DNA of 64,000 nucleotides from Flavobacterium soli DSM 19725 (GCF_000422705.1 NZ_AUGO01000008.1:186001-250000); one strand, 5' to 3'. Positions 52,023 through 61,725 are shown, numbered from the stretch's first letter. Notes: generated from the sequence alone by a model not told the origin. Numbers and translations: made by a program.

Positions 52023-53089
52023 AAATAAGGATCTTTTACATGTCTTGTCATCTTCATGATTTCTTCATTGGTTGTAAACGAATTGTCAAAAAAAGTGCCA
52101 TCAATGGCGTTGATACTGTAAACAGTAGCCAATTTAACATCCGTATCAATTGTTTCCATTATTAATTTTGAAAGAAATTTAAGGGAAATCTCACTTCCAA
52201 TTTCTCCAAGTGTGGTTAATATTTCGATTCTATTATCTTTTTGTTCTTTTCCGAATTGTTGAATCAGGATACTTTCGGCATCTTCAATATACAGATTCCG
52301 TATTGCTAAGATAACTTCTTTTCGAATTGCTTTTGTGCCTGTTTCAAAGAGCTTTAGCACATCTTCTTTAGAGATTGTAAAATTATAATAAGCCATGAAT
52401 TTCACACCTAGTTTCACGATAGATGGGTTTGGAGAATGAATCCACTCTGCTAAATTTGTAGGCATTGGAGGTTTTCGAGAGTGCAAAATATCCATAATTT
52501 TAATCTCGCTTGTAAGTGAAATGCTATCTGGATAATCGATCAAAAAATCTAATTTATCTGATGTCAAAGCGATTAATGCTATGTAAGCATTGGTTGATAA
52601 GGTTTTATTCTTATCGTTCAGATAGGGAATTACATATTCTTCAGCTTTAATATATCCTAAAGCCTGAAAGTGAAAAAGACCAATACTTTTAATATACCAT
52701 TGCTTATTTTTAACCAAGCTAATACTGTAATTAAACAGGTCAAATCGCTCATAAATAAAATGCAAATTGTTTGAGGTTTCGCCTTTAAGATTTTGCTTTA
52801 GATTAATAATTTCGTTTAGGATGATTTCTTTGCACCATGTTTTATGGAACGGAATTCGTTTTTTAAAACGTTCAATCTCGACAGCAAAATCTTCTTCATC
52901 AAACGGACAAAAAATTAGTGATGTAAGAAAAACATCAATTTTAGATTTAGCTAATTTGATCCGAAATTTAAATGCCTCATAAATGATCCTGTTGGTAATA
53001 AGAATTATCACCATAGTAAGAAAAGTTAGGACCATAAGCGGCACCAATATATGGATAACGACATCTAGAAAAACTTCCATTTGGGGCAA
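52019..53089 (-). CDS. HEAT-repeat membrane-anchored protein
   Basis: 356 aa. One N-terminal transmembrane helix (about 9-32, VIHILVPLMVLTFLTMVIILI), then a helical body with HEAT-like repeats (clear near 220-335, GTKAIRKEVILAIRNL, NRIEILTTLGEIGSEISLKFL). It probably sits on the cytoplasmic face as a scaffold. First gene of the operon and translationally coupled to the synthase, so a synthase-partner role like PgaD or a regulator-binding subunit is plausible. No family beyond HEAT recognised. Confidence 0.78.
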   Translation of the reverse strand: MPQMEVFLDVVIHILVPLMVLTFLTMVIILITNRIIYEAFKFRIKLAKSKIDVFLTSLIFCPFDEEDFAVEIERFKKRIPFHKTWCKEIILNEIINLKQNLKGETSNNLHFIYERFDLFNYSISLVKNKQWYIKSIGLFHFQALGYIKAEEYVIPYLNDKNKTLSTNAYIALIALTSDKLDFLIDYPDSISLTSEIKIMDILHSRKPPMPTNLAEWIHSPNPSIVKLGVKFMAYYNFTISKEDVLKLFETGTKAIRKEVILAIRNLYIEDAESILIQQFGKEQKDNRIEILTTLGEIGSEISLKFLSKLIMETIDTDVKLATVYSINAIDGTFFDNSFTTNEEIMKMTRHVKDPYL

Positions 53090-53202
53090 AATGAATAACG
53101 ATCAACAAATCTTTAGAGATTTTTTCGATCGCATTGTTGTTACAAGATACGATGTATAAGACTTAAATGTTTATTTTTTGGGTTTAATTTATGACAAAAC
53201 AA

Positions 53203-53967
53203 TTAAAAATTTTCAAAAACTCCTAGTCCAAATAATGCAAAATCATATTTAACAGGGTCATTAGCATCCAATTCACGAAGTTTTATATCTAATTCAGATA
53301 AAGCTTTACCGTCATTTTGCTTTCGCGTAAGCAATCCTAATTTTCGGGCTACATTTCCAGAATGTACGTCAAGCGGACAAGAAAGTAGTCCAGGTGAAAT
53401 GTTTTTCCATATTCCCAAGTCCACACCTTTGTTGTCTTGGCGAACCATCCATCGGAGGAACATGTTGATGCGTTTTGCTGCCGAATTATTCAGTGGATCT
53501 GAAATGTGTTTTTGGGTTCTGTATTGGTGATCGATTTCAAAAAAAATCTTCTTGAATTCATGAATGCTTTTTTGCATCGAATTTTGTTCCTGATGCTTTT
53601 GGAAAACATTTTCTAAGCCATCATGATTTTTATAAATGTGCTGTAAACCTTTTATAAAACTGATAAAATCTTGTCCGTTAAATGTCCTGTGTACAAAATT
53701 TTGCAATTCTTCAAGTTGATGGTCCTGATGCGACATTACAAAATCATAAGGTGAATTTCCCATTAGTTGAATCATCCTGTGTGAATTCTTGATGATCATC
53801 TTTCTATTTCCCCAAGCGATTGTGGCACTCAGAAATCCCGCAATTTCAATATCTTGCTTTAAAGAAAAAAGATGCGGAATTTGTATCGGGTCACTTTCGA
53901 TAAAATTTGGATTATTGTATAAATCTACTTTTTCGTCAAGAAATGATTTTAATTCTTCAGGATTCAT
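53203..53967 (-). CDS. TIGR02757-family conserved protein
   Basis: 254-aa cytoplasmic protein matching the family I know as TIGR02757 (DUF2400): [29 protein letters not shown] split around residues 27-55, [19 protein letters not shown] near 168-186, and [16 protein letters not shown]. The last segment resembles DNA-glycosylase helix-hairpin-helix proteins, but no function is established to my knowledge. It overlaps the ABC ATPase gene by 4 bases (ATGA), so the two are co-translated. Confidence 0.82.
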   Translation of the reverse strand: MNPEELKSFLDEKVDLYNNPNFIESDPIQIPHLFSLKQDIEIAGFLSATIAWGNRKMIIKNSHRMIQLMGNSPYDFVMSHQDHQLEELQNFVHRTFNGQDFISFIKGLQHIYKNHDGLENVFQKHQEQNSMQKSIHEFKKIFFEIDHQYRTQKHISDPLNNSAAKRINMFLRWMVRQDNKGVDLGIWKNISPGLLSCPLDVHSGNVARKLGLLTRKQNDGKALSELDIKLRELDANDPVKYDFALFGLGVFENF

Positions 53968-54629
53968 AAACCACTTATCAATCCATCTACCATTACTAAT
54001 TTTCTATCGGCCATATTGGCAAATTCCTCGTTATGGGTTACAATCACGAAAGTTTGGCCGAATTCTTCCCTAAGCTTAAAAAACAATTGATGTAAATTTT
54101 CTGCCGAAACCGTATCGAGATTTCCCGAAGGTTCATCTGCAAAAATAATAGCAGGTTTGTTAATTAACGACCTTGCAACGGCAACTCTTTGTTGTTCGCC
54201 ACCCGAAAGTTCGCCAGGTTTGTGATTGATTCTGTGCGATAAACCTAAATATTCCAGCAATCTTTTGGCTTCTGTTTCGGTTTCTGCTTTTGCTTTTCCA
54301 GCTATAAAAGCAGGAATACAAACATTTTCTAAAGCGGTAAATTCAGGTAAAAGTTGATGAAACTGAAAGATAAAACCAAGATTGGTATTCCTGAATTTTG
54401 ATAATGCTTTATCGTTCATCTTCAAGATATCCTGGCCATTAATAATCAATTGGGTTTCTTTTTGAGTGGCGGGGTGATCGAGTGTTCCAAGAATTTGAAG
54501 CATGGTTGTTTTTCCGGCTCCCGAAGCTCCAACGATGGAAACGATTTCGCCTTTTTTGATGTGTAAATCAACACCTTTTAGCACGTGAAGCTTGTCGTAG
54601 AATTTATGTATGTTTTTTGCCTGAATCAT
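53964..54629 (-). CDS. LolD-like ABC transporter ATP-binding protein
   Basis: 221-aa ATPase with Walker [11 protein letters not shown]-loop (FIFQFHQLL), signature [10 protein letters not shown] and Walker [10 protein letters not shown]. This belongs to the LolD/MacB group that powers lipoprotein release or similar mechanotransmission. No permease is adjacent; the permease must be elsewhere. It is divergent from msrA. Confidence 0.88.
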   Translation of the reverse strand: MIQAKNIHKFYDKLHVLKGVDLHIKKGEIVSIVGASGAGKTTMLQILGTLDHPATQKETQLIINGQDILKMNDKALSKFRNTNLGFIFQFHQLLPEFTALENVCIPAFIAGKAKAETETEAKRLLEYLGLSHRINHKPGELSGGEQQRVAVARSLINKPAIIFADEPSGNLDTVSAENLHQLFFKLREEFGQTFVIVTHNEEFANMADRKLVMVDGLISGL

Positions 54630-54774
54630 TTGCCTTCAATTTTAGCAAAGTAACAAAGATTTTAAGTATTATAAAATCTTTGAAATGTAAACTTTCGTAC
54701 ATCCTGTTATAAAGTTTGGTTAAAACCGAATTGAACTGATTTAATACTGCCTAAATTTGTTAAATAAAAAAAAT

Positions 54775-55419
54775 ATGAATAAAATAATTGGGATGGGATT
54801 GATTTTGATAAGTATTTCATGTCAATCGAAAGAAAAAAGAAGAATTCAGCCCGTTAAAGAACCCGTAAAAATGGAAGTAGAAAAAGAGTTTGAAGTTGCC
54901 ACTTTTGCAGGTGGATGTTTTTGGTGTACAGAAGCCATTTTCTTGGAACTGGATGGTGTGAAAAGCGTAGTTTCAGGTTATATTGGAGGTTCGATTGCAA
55001 ATCCAACTTATGAAGAAGTTTCGCGTGGTGATACCGGTCATGCCGAAGCCACACAAATTACTTTCGACCCAAAAAAGATTTCCTATGGAGAGTTATTAGA
55101 GATCTTTTTCGCCACACACGACCCTACAACTTTGAACCGTCAAGGTGCTGATGTTGGAACACAATATCGAAGTGAAGTTTTTTATCATAACAACGAACAA
55201 AAGAAAATCACTGAAGATTATATTGCCTTGATGACTGCTGAACGGACGTTTGGAAATCCAATTGTCACCAAGGTTTCGCCAGCACCACAATTTTATGCAG
55301 CCGAGGATTACCATCAAAATTATTATAGCCGAAATCAGAGTCAATCATATTGCAGTTATGTAATTACGCCAAAAGTAAAAAAGGTAAAAGAGCAATTCAA
55401 GGACAAGCTTAAAAAGTAA
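54775..55419 (+). CDS. msrA: Peptide methionine-S-sulfoxide reductase MsrA, lipoprotein form
   Basis: 214 aa from the ATG at 54775; an upstream in-frame TTG at 54757 is not needed. A lipobox LISISC gives C16, so this MsrA is an envelope lipoprotein. The catalytic motif GGCFWCTE has C48 and C51, followed by the typical GYIGGSIANPTYEEV and TQYRSEVF, and a C-terminal cysteine in SYCSYV may resolve the disulfide. It repairs oxidised methionine in exported proteins. Single gene, divergent from the ABC gene. Confidence 0.92.
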   Translation: MNKIIGMGLILISISCQSKEKRRIQPVKEPVKMEVEKEFEVATFAGGCFWCTEAIFLELDGVKSVVSGYIGGSIANPTYEEVSRGDTGHAEATQITFDPKKISYGELLEIFFATHDPTTLNRQGADVGTQYRSEVFYHNNEQKKITEDYIALMTAERTFGNPIVTKVSPAPQFYAAEDYHQNYYSRNQSQSYCSYVITPKVKKVKEQFKDKLKK

Positions 55420-55467
55420 ATATTTATTGGCATCAGATTTGTATAGGTATTTGAAAATTATACAATT

Positions 55468-55764
55468 ATGAACAATCAAGCACATATAAAAACGTTAGAC
55501 GATAATAAATCAAGGGATTTGATTCTTGGTTTGCTTTTCGACGCTATAGGGATGATGTCGTTTACGGTTCCGTTTATTGGCGAATTTTCAGATGTAATTT
55601 GGGCTCCAGTTTCAGGACTTTTAATGGCTTGGATGTATAAAGGAAGAGCGGGAAAAATAGGAGGGATGTTTTCCTTCTTGGAAGAGCTCATTCCGTTTAC
55701 CGATATTATCCCGTCGTTTACTCTGATGTGGATTTACAAATACATTTTAAAAGCAAAAGATTAA
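55468..55764 (+). CDS. Small membrane protein, hypothetical
   Basis: 98 aa with two to three hydrophobic stretches (about 18-40, LILGLLFDAIGMMSFTVPFIG; 44-58; 72-92). I do not recognise the family with confidence. It lies 48 bases after msrA and ends just before a strong terminator. An inner-membrane location is likely. Confidence 0.7.
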   Translation: MNNQAHIKTLDDNKSRDLILGLLFDAIGMMSFTVPFIGEFSDVIWAPVSGLLMAWMYKGRAGKIGGMFSFLEELIPFTDIIPSFTLMWIYKYILKAKD

Positions 55765-55786
55765 TAAAAAAGATTAATAAAAACGA

Positions 55787-55817
55787 AAAACCCAAAAGCA
55801 ATTCACTTTTGGGTTTT
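55787..55817. terminator. Bidirectional terminator between two small membrane-protein genes
   Basis: Perfect 12-bp stem AAAACCCAAAAG (55787-55798) and CTTTTGGGTTTT (55806-55817) with a 7-base loop, between convergent genes. Confidence 0.92.
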
Positions 55818-55827
55818 CTATTTTAAG

Positions 55828-56151
55828 TTATTTTCCTTCAGGTTTATCTTTTGGTAAAAGAAACCCCAATCGCATACTTCGTATCATTCTTTTGCCAAAA
55901 GGAAAGAAAAATTTTGATTGCCCAAAAAGATATCCAAAACCCATCAGCATAAACGGATATAAAGGCAAAACCAAAACAAATAGGATAAAATAGTAAATAA
56001 ACCAATGCGTGTTTTCATAGGTAATGCCAATCAATCCCATCAAAAACGAAGAGATTTTTGCCGAAAGCGAACCATTTATTGCAAAGACAATAAAGATGAC
56101 GATAATTTGGAAATTGGAAGTAATACCCCAACGTTCTTTCAGTTTATTCAT
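55828..56151 (-). CDS. Small membrane protein, DUF6787-like
   Basis: 107 aa, starting MNKLKERWGITSNFQIIVIF. Two transmembrane segments (about 15-35 and 50-75) with a basic C-terminus (PFGKRMIRSMRLGFLLPK). The sequence resembles a Flavobacteriia family I recall as DUF6787; function unknown. It follows the next lipoprotein gene on the same strand by 29 bases. Confidence 0.7.
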   Translation of the reverse strand: MNKLKERWGITSNFQIIVIFIVFAINGSLSAKISSFLMGLIGITYENTHWFIYYFILFVLVLPLYPFMLMGFGYLFGQSKFFFPFGKRMIRSMRLGFLLPKDKPEGK

Positions 56152-56180
56152 GCTAAATAAATATCTACAAAATTACGGTA

Positions 56181-56609
56181 TTATATTCTAGCAGGGAAAC
56201 CTCCAAGCGAAATATTGTTTGTTAATTGAAAATAAGTAAGATAATTATAAAGCAAATAATTTACCTCATATCCATAGTCAATATTATTTTGATAGTTGAT
56301 CGACATCTCGAATAATTGAGGATTTCGACCTGCAATTACATTTTGGTTCCAGCCCGTTACCCAAGCTCTATTTCTGTTTTCCATATAGCTTTGAGAATGA
56401 TAATTTCGTGGATGAGCTCTAGATAGCAACCAGCCACTAAATCCAGGATCTATGATAATGACTTCATATTGCAATTCATCATTTGCAATTCTAACAGTAT
56501 CATTTTGTACAGCAGTAGTATTTTTTTCTTCTGTAAAGGTTTTATTTTTAGTACTGGAACAGCTTATGATGATTAATGCAATGATAAGGAAAGTAAAACT
56601 ATTTTTCAT
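56181..56609 (-). CDS. Small lipoprotein, DUF6146-like
   Basis: 142 aa with lipobox ALIIISC (C17). The mature region has many Tyr and Asn (YEVIIIDPGFSGWLLSRAHP, RAWVTGWNQN, YLLYNYLTYFQLTNNISLGGFP). I associate this pattern with DUF6146, a Bacteroidota family of unknown role. No catalytic motif seen. Confidence 0.7.
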   Translation of the reverse strand: MKNSFTFLIIALIIISCSSTKNKTFTEEKNTTAVQNDTVRIANDELQYEVIIIDPGFSGWLLSRAHPRNYHSQSYMENRNRAWVTGWNQNVIAGRNPQLFEMSINYQNNIDYGYEVNYLLYNYLTYFQLTNNISLGGFPARI

Positions 56610-56682
56610 GACTTTGGATTTTCATTAAAGTTACAAAAATATTATTGGACAATCTTTTTGATTATCATTGATTTAACAAAAA

Positions 56683-56705
56683 AAGCCGAACGTGATGTCC
56701 GGCTT
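56683..56705 (-). terminator. serA terminator
   Basis: On the minus strand a hairpin with arms AAGCCG and CGGCTT (56700-56705 with 56683-56688) followed by a T run, 24 bases beyond the serA stop. Confidence 0.75.
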
Positions 56706-56728
56706 CTAAATGTATTTTACTTCAAAAA

Positions 56729-57691
56729 TTAAATTTCTACTTTCAACAAGCTTATAATTTGATCCGCTAATTCCGTTCCAATTCGATCTTGAGCTTCCAA
56801 AGTTGCAGCACCAATATGTGGCGTCAAGGAAATTTTTGGATGCATCAAAACCTGAACAGCCGGAGTTGGCTCTTCTTCAAAAACATCCAAACCAGCAAAA
56901 AGGACTTTCCCACTATCCAAAGCCTCAATTAAGGCAACTTCATTGATGATTCCACCACGAGAAGCATTAATAATTCCAACGTTATCTTTCATAGCATTCA
57001 ACTCTGCAGTATCAATCACATAACCATTTTCTTGAGCAGGAACGTGAAGCGTGATAAAATCCGAATGTCTGAATAAATCCTCCATTGGTTCGGTAATAAT
57101 TTCCACATTTATAAACTGACCGTTATAAAAATCAACTTTGATTTCGGCTTTGCCCAAAAATTTATCGGCTGCAATCACTCGCATTCCAAGACCCAAAGCG
57201 ATTTTGGCGACAGCCTGACCAATTCGTCCAAAACCAATGATTCCAAGTGTTTTTCCTCTTAATTCGATTCCGTTTGCATAGGCTTTTTTCAAACCTTCAA
57301 AATTAGAATCGCCTTCCAAAGGCATATTTCTATTGGAATCATGCAAAAATCGGACACCGTTGAAAAGATGTGCAAAAACCAATTCAGCCACTGATTCTGA
57401 TGAAGAAGCAGGAGTGTTGATCACGTGTTTCCCATTGGCTCTGGCATAATCCACATCAATATTGTCCATCCCGACACCACCACGACCGATGATTTTCAAG
57501 CCTGGACAATTGTCAATAATATCCTGACGTACTTTTGTTGCACTTCTCACTAAAAGTACCGAAACATCATTAGCATTGATATAATTTGCAACTTGTTCTT
57601 GTGCTACTTTTGTAGTAATCACTTCAAATCCGCCTTTCTCTAAAGCTTTGATTCCACTTTTAGAAATCCCGTCATTGGCTAATACTTTCAT
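56729..57691 (-). CDS. serA: D-3-phosphoglycerate dehydrogenase, short form (SerA-like)
   Basis: 320-aa D-2-hydroxyacid dehydrogenase that probably oxidises 3-phosphoglycerate in serine synthesis. NAD-binding GIIGFGRIGQAVA near 157-169, the arginine in NASRGGIIN, the acidic EEEPTP and the catalytic histidine in TPHIGAAT are visible. It lacks the C-terminal ACT/allosteric domain of the E. coli enzyme, so serine feedback may be absent. serC lies upstream on the same strand, separated by 287 bases that contain a boxed repeat. Confidence 0.88.
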   Translation of the reverse strand: MKVLANDGISKSGIKALEKGGFEVITTKVAQEQVANYINANDVSVLLVRSATKVRQDIIDNCPGLKIIGRGGVGMDNIDVDYARANGKHVINTPASSSESVAELVFAHLFNGVRFLHDSNRNMPLEGDSNFEGLKKAYANGIELRGKTLGIIGFGRIGQAVAKIALGLGMRVIAADKFLGKAEIKVDFYNGQFINVEIITEPMEDLFRHSDFITLHVPAQENGYVIDTAELNAMKDNVGIINASRGGIINEVALIEALDSGKVLFAGLDVFEEEPTPAVQVLMHPKISLTPHIGAATLEAQDRIGTELADQIISLLKVEI

Positions 57692-57806
57692 ATCTTATAA
57701 TTTAAAAAATTTAATGATTGAAACATTTAAAAATTCAACCCCTATTTAATTTTGATTTTTTTTTTAACTGAAAACTGACTGAACACTGTCTATTTTTTAG
57801 GAGCTA

Positions 57807-57952
57807 TTCCCGCTTTCCGTTTCAAGCTCTTGTCAAAAACCTTTTTTTCTACGTCAAAAAAGATCCCGAAGCTTCGGGACCGCTGGTCGCTCTTTTTTGC
57901 CAAGAAAAAATAGGTTTTTTGCCTTCGAGGCTTTCCACTACAATCAGGGCTA
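57807..57952. repeat. Boxed variable-hairpin repeat, copy B
   Basis: Left box TTCCCGCTTTCCGTTTCAA (57807-57825) and right box beginning TTTCCACTACAATCAGGG (57932-57952) match copy A at 42898-42968. Between them is a longer imperfect hairpin: CAAAAACC and following bases (57834-57863) against 57891-57921, with a perfect 16-bp palindrome TCCCGAAGCTTCGGGA (57864-57879) at the centre. It lies between serC and serA and may end or attenuate the serC transcript. Confidence 0.75.
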
Positions 57953-57978
57953 TTTATTATGATTGTCTTAAAAAAAAC

Positions 57979-59049
57979 TTAAATCGATTTTTCCAATTTT
58001 TGCATCACATCCACAAGAACCTCAACACTTTCTAACGGCAAAGCATTATACATCGAAGCTCTATAACCCCCGACCGAACGGTGTCCTGGTAAACCAGAAA
58101 TTCCAGCTTCTTTCCACATCTTATCGAAAACTTCAGCATGAGCCTCATCATTCAACAAGAACGTTGCATTCATATTCGAACGATCTTCTGCAACAGCAGT
58201 TCCTCTAAACAAAGGATTTCTGTCGATTTCAGCATATAATAATTTGGCTTTAGCTTCATTGATTTTTTCAATTGCAGGAATTCCGCCAAGGTTTTTCAAC
58301 CATTGCATTGTTAAAAGCGAAGTATAAACCGCAAAAACAGCTGGCGTGTTATACATACTTTCAGCCTTGATATGTTTTTCATAATCTAGAATGCTTGGAA
58401 TATTTCTCCCTGTTTTTCCAAGAAGTGCTTCTTTTACAACCACCAAAGTCACTCCAGCAGGACCCATATTTTTCTGTGCTCCAGCATAAATCAAATCAAA
58501 TTTAGAAAAATCCAATTGACGTGAAAAAATATCCGAACTCATATCGCAAACCACAGGAACATTCGTGTTTGGAAATGATTTCATTTGTGTTCCAAAAATA
58601 GTATTGTTTGAAGTGCAGTGAAAATAATTTGCATCAGCAGGAATTTGGAAATCCTTAGGAATATGATTGTAATTTTCCTCTTTTGAGGATGCTGCAACTA
58701 GGGTTTCTCCAAACGCTTTCGCTTCTTTGATGGCTCCAGCAGCCCAAGTTCCGGTATCTAAGTAGGATGCTTTTCCATTTTCTTTTAACAAGTTATAGGG
58801 TACTCTCAAAAATTCCATACTGGCTCCACCTTGCAAAAACAAAGCCTGATAACCTTTTCCATCAAGACCTAAAAGTTCCAAAGCTAAGGCTCTCGCTTCG
58901 TCCATAACCGCTACAAAGTCTTTACTTCTATGCGAAATCTCCAAAATCGACAAACCTGAATTATTGAAATTTAAAACCGCTTGAGCTGATTTTTCGAAGA
59001 CTTCCTGTGGCAAAATGCAAGGACCTGCACTGTAATTATGTTTTTTCAT
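57979..59049 (-). CDS. serC: Phosphoserine aminotransferase (SerC)
   Basis: 356-aa PLP enzyme transferring an amino group from glutamate to 3-phosphohydroxypyruvate. N-terminal NYSAGPCILPQEV, the PLP-lysine region YAGAQKNMGPAGV, and C-terminal GHRSVGGYRASMYNALP are all canonical. Cytoplasmic; with the downstream serA it provides two of the three steps of serine synthesis. serB is not in the window. Confidence 0.95.
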   Translation of the reverse strand: MKKHNYSAGPCILPQEVFEKSAQAVLNFNNSGLSILEISHRSKDFVAVMDEARALALELLGLDGKGYQALFLQGGASMEFLRVPYNLLKENGKASYLDTGTWAAGAIKEAKAFGETLVAASSKEENYNHIPKDFQIPADANYFHCTSNNTIFGTQMKSFPNTNVPVVCDMSSDIFSRQLDFSKFDLIYAGAQKNMGPAGVTLVVVKEALLGKTGRNIPSILDYEKHIKAESMYNTPAVFAVYTSLLTMQWLKNLGGIPAIEKINEAKAKLLYAEIDRNPLFRGTAVAEDRSNMNATFLLNDEAHAEVFDKMWKEAGISGLPGHRSVGGYRASMYNALPLESVEVLVDVMQKLEKSI

Positions 59050-59175
59050 CCTATTTTATGGTGTAAATTTTCAAGAGCAAATTTCAGAAAATAGGAGCGA
59101 AAATTAATTTACAGTTTGATAATAATTTCATAAGGTTATTAACAAAAACGTTGTAGTTGTTCTTTGTACTGTGAT

Positions 59176-60594
59176 TTAATTTTTGATAACCTTGTAAATT
59201 TGTGTTATTTTATCATCGATAGTAAGTTTTACAAAATAAATTCCCGGTGGAAAATTCCCTAAAGAAATTTGTCCTAAATTAGTGTTTTGCTGCAGAAGTA
59301 AACTTCCTGTAATGGAGTAGATTTGGGCATTTGTAATAGAATTATCAGGGTTACTTTTTATAAAAAATAGATTTGAAGTAGGATTTGGATAGATGTTTAT
59401 ACTTTCACGATCAAATTCGTTTACATCTAAAGTAACATCAAAATAATAAGCTTTACCCATACCAAGAAATCCTTCTTCGGGAGCACCAACAACAGCAAAA
59501 TTTCCATCTAAAGCAATTGATGCACCAAACTTATCATCCTGAGCATTTGGACCCAAACCCAAAATGGAGTTTTGAAAAGCCCATATACCATTGATTTTTT
59601 TGTATTTTAAGACTGGAAATTTACGTTCCAATTGTAAGGTATATTCGGTACTGCCAAGAAGCATATTATCGCCAAAAACTTCAATTTTAGTATACAACTG
59701 ATCTGTCTGTAGCAAGTTTTGTGAAATTGAAGAACTCCACGAATTGTCTATGTCGTCCAAAATATAGATTTTACTAACATCATCTAATTGAGATGAGACT
59801 AAGAACAATTGATTGTTAGAAAGACTAAAATCACGAAAAACTTCCTCTAAGTCCCCGAATATCTCCGAGGTATTTAGAAAAGACCAGTTACTATCATTAA
59901 ATGAATAGGTTGTAAAAAAGATTCCATTTGTAGCGTTATCATTACTCAAAATAACCATTTTGTCATTTTCGGTTTCAATTTTAGCACCAAAGTTTAAGCT
60001 ATTTTCGGTTGTGACTTTTTGAGAAAATACCCAAACGTTTTCTATTAATGAATATATATAAACCGAACCATTATTGGTATCTTGATTGTCAACCGTATCA
60101 TCATTTTTTGCTGAAATAAACAGTTGATTGTTGTGAATTTTTACAAAACTCCCAAAATTATCGTTTGCTTGACCATCAGGTGTTGTAATTTTTGAAAGCA
60201 ATTCCCAAACACCATTTGTTTTGATATAGGTATATACAGCACCAGCATTTTCAAAACCAGCATCATGATTTGGAGCTCCAATTGCAATTAGATTATCTTT
60301 TAAAGTTATTGAAGAACCAAATTGATCGGAAGTCGTTACATCGTCAGGAAAAAAAACGTCAGTTTGCTGAAATGTATTTTCAGTGATGGTAAAAAGATAT
60401 GCTTTACCTGATTGAGCTCCACCTGGTAAAAAAGGGAAATCGGAACTGGATACTAGAATATTTCCATTGTCAGTTTCAACACAAGTTCCAAAATGAAGTC
60501 CACTAAAATCACTCTCTGGAAAAAAAGCTACAGGAGTTTGTGACCATAGGAAACTAGATGTAAAAGCTAAAGTTAGAAGAGTAATTTTTTTCAT
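59176..60594 (-). CDS. Secreted FG-GAP repeat protein with T9SS sorting domain
   Basis: 472 aa. Signal peptide (1-18, ending FLWSQ), then repeated beta-propeller-like units of about 50-60 residues with FG/IAIGAP words (FGSSITLKDNLIAIGAPNHD, FGSFVKIHNNQLFISAKND separated by family spacing, FGASIALDGNFAVVGAPEE). The C-terminal T9SS type A domain starts YPNPTSNLFFI and ends YKVIKN. It is probably a cell-surface or released adhesin-like protein; no enzymatic motif was seen. Confidence 0.85.
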   Translation of the reverse strand: MKKITLLTLAFTSSFLWSQTPVAFFPESDFSGLHFGTCVETDNGNILVSSSDFPFLPGGAQSGKAYLFTITENTFQQTDVFFPDDVTTSDQFGSSITLKDNLIAIGAPNHDAGFENAGAVYTYIKTNGVWELLSKITTPDGQANDNFGSFVKIHNNQLFISAKNDDTVDNQDTNNGSVYIYSLIENVWVFSQKVTTENSLNFGAKIETENDKMVILSNDNATNGIFFTTYSFNDSNWSFLNTSEIFGDLEEVFRDFSLSNNQLFLVSSQLDDVSKIYILDDIDNSWSSSISQNLLQTDQLYTKIEVFGDNMLLGSTEYTLQLERKFPVLKYKKINGIWAFQNSILGLGPNAQDDKFGASIALDGNFAVVGAPEEGFLGMGKAYYFDVTLDVNEFDRESINIYPNPTSNLFFIKSNPDNSITNAQIYSITGSLLLQQNTNLGQISLGNFPPGIYFVKLTIDDKITQIYKVIKN

Positions 60595-60627
60595 ATTTGT
60601 TTTGTTTCATACAAATATAGATAAAAA

Positions 60628-61686
60628 TTATATTGATTGTAAGAATTTTATTGTATCTATATTGTCTGCATAATCCCAAAGTTCAGGCTTTTGCGTTTTT
60701 CCGAAAGGAATACTATTTTCAATAATTCCTTTTGAAACAATACACTGAATTTGTTCATTATCAGCTTCTAAACGCTTTTTCAAATCTTCTAAATTTTCAT
60801 AAAACTCATAGAAAACACTCGAAATAGGAGAGGCATAGCTCGTGTCTTCCTTGATCGTCAAGAATTCATTATCCAATAACTTGAAATTACTCATCAAGAA
60901 AACAGCTTTATTATAATCGTAATTATTGGCATATCGCTCATATTTAATGATATCCTGATAGGGAAAAACACCACCAAAAAAAGCATCAAAATTATAATCC
61001 TTTGGTACAAAAAGCTTCGAAACATTTCTACATCCCAAACCAAAATAGCGGAAAATATCTTCTCCAAGGGCTACTAATTCTTCCTCGCTTTCAGTTCCAT
61101 TCAAAACGGCTACTGAGTTCCTGCTTTTGCGAATTATCGAAGGCTTTTCTTTGAAATAATATTCGAAATATCGTGCAGTATTGTTACTTCCCGTTGCAAT
61201 AACAGCATCAAAATGTTCCAGTTTGCCTTCTACGAAATTGATTTTGGATTCCAACTTCGGCTCGACCGAAATTAAATATTTTGCCAAGAAAGGCAGTAAA
61301 TGTTGGTCGTTTGAAGATGTTTTTACCAAGACGTTATGACCTGAAATCAACACTGATAAAAAATCATGAAACCCAACAAGCGGAATATTTCCAGCCAAAA
61401 TTAAACCTACCGTTTTAGGTTCGATATCAGATAAATCATAGGAGGAAAGCCATTGATCCAGATTTTCTTTTGTCAAGGCTTCTGCCCATGAATTTACGGC
61501 AAAAAACACTTGTTCTGGTGTGTACCAGCCATTATGGGATTGGGAAATATGAATCAAATCTAGAAACTCATTGAAAAACAAATCGTTATGTAAAACTTTT
61601 TCATTTCTAATACTTTCATCTTCAGAAAATTGACTTAGAAATTTTCCTAGCTCTACGAAAATATTTTTTTTATGTTCTAAAGTCAT
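60628..61686 (-). CDS. Acyl-CoA reductase (LuxC-like)
   Basis: 352 aa from the ATG at 61686 (MTLEHKKNIF). The frame extends to 61728, but the likely -7 box at 61726-61733 lies there, so that start is unlikely. Aldehyde-dehydrogenase-like fold of the LuxC group: VGLILAGNIPLVGFHDFLSVL, LVKTSSNDQHLLPFLAKYL, then FRYFGLGCRNVSKLFVP containing the likely catalytic cysteine. It reduces acyl-CoA to aldehyde. Bacteroidota often place it divergent from a ferredoxin as here, which may supply electrons; this is inference. Confidence 0.85.
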   Translation of the reverse strand: MTLEHKKNIFVELGKFLSQFSEDESIRNEKVLHNDLFFNEFLDLIHISQSHNGWYTPEQVFFAVNSWAEALTKENLDQWLSSYDLSDIEPKTVGLILAGNIPLVGFHDFLSVLISGHNVLVKTSSNDQHLLPFLAKYLISVEPKLESKINFVEGKLEHFDAVIATGSNNTARYFEYYFKEKPSIIRKSRNSVAVLNGTESEEELVALGEDIFRYFGLGCRNVSKLFVPKDYNFDAFFGGVFPYQDIIKYERYANNYDYNKAVFLMSNFKLLDNEFLTIKEDTSYASPISSVFYEFYENLEDLKKRLEADNEQIQCIVSKGIIENSIPFGKTQKPELWDYADNIDTIKFLQSI

Positions 61687-61725
61687 ATTGATTTGCTTTT
61701 GAATTGTTTTGGATGTAATTTTGCA

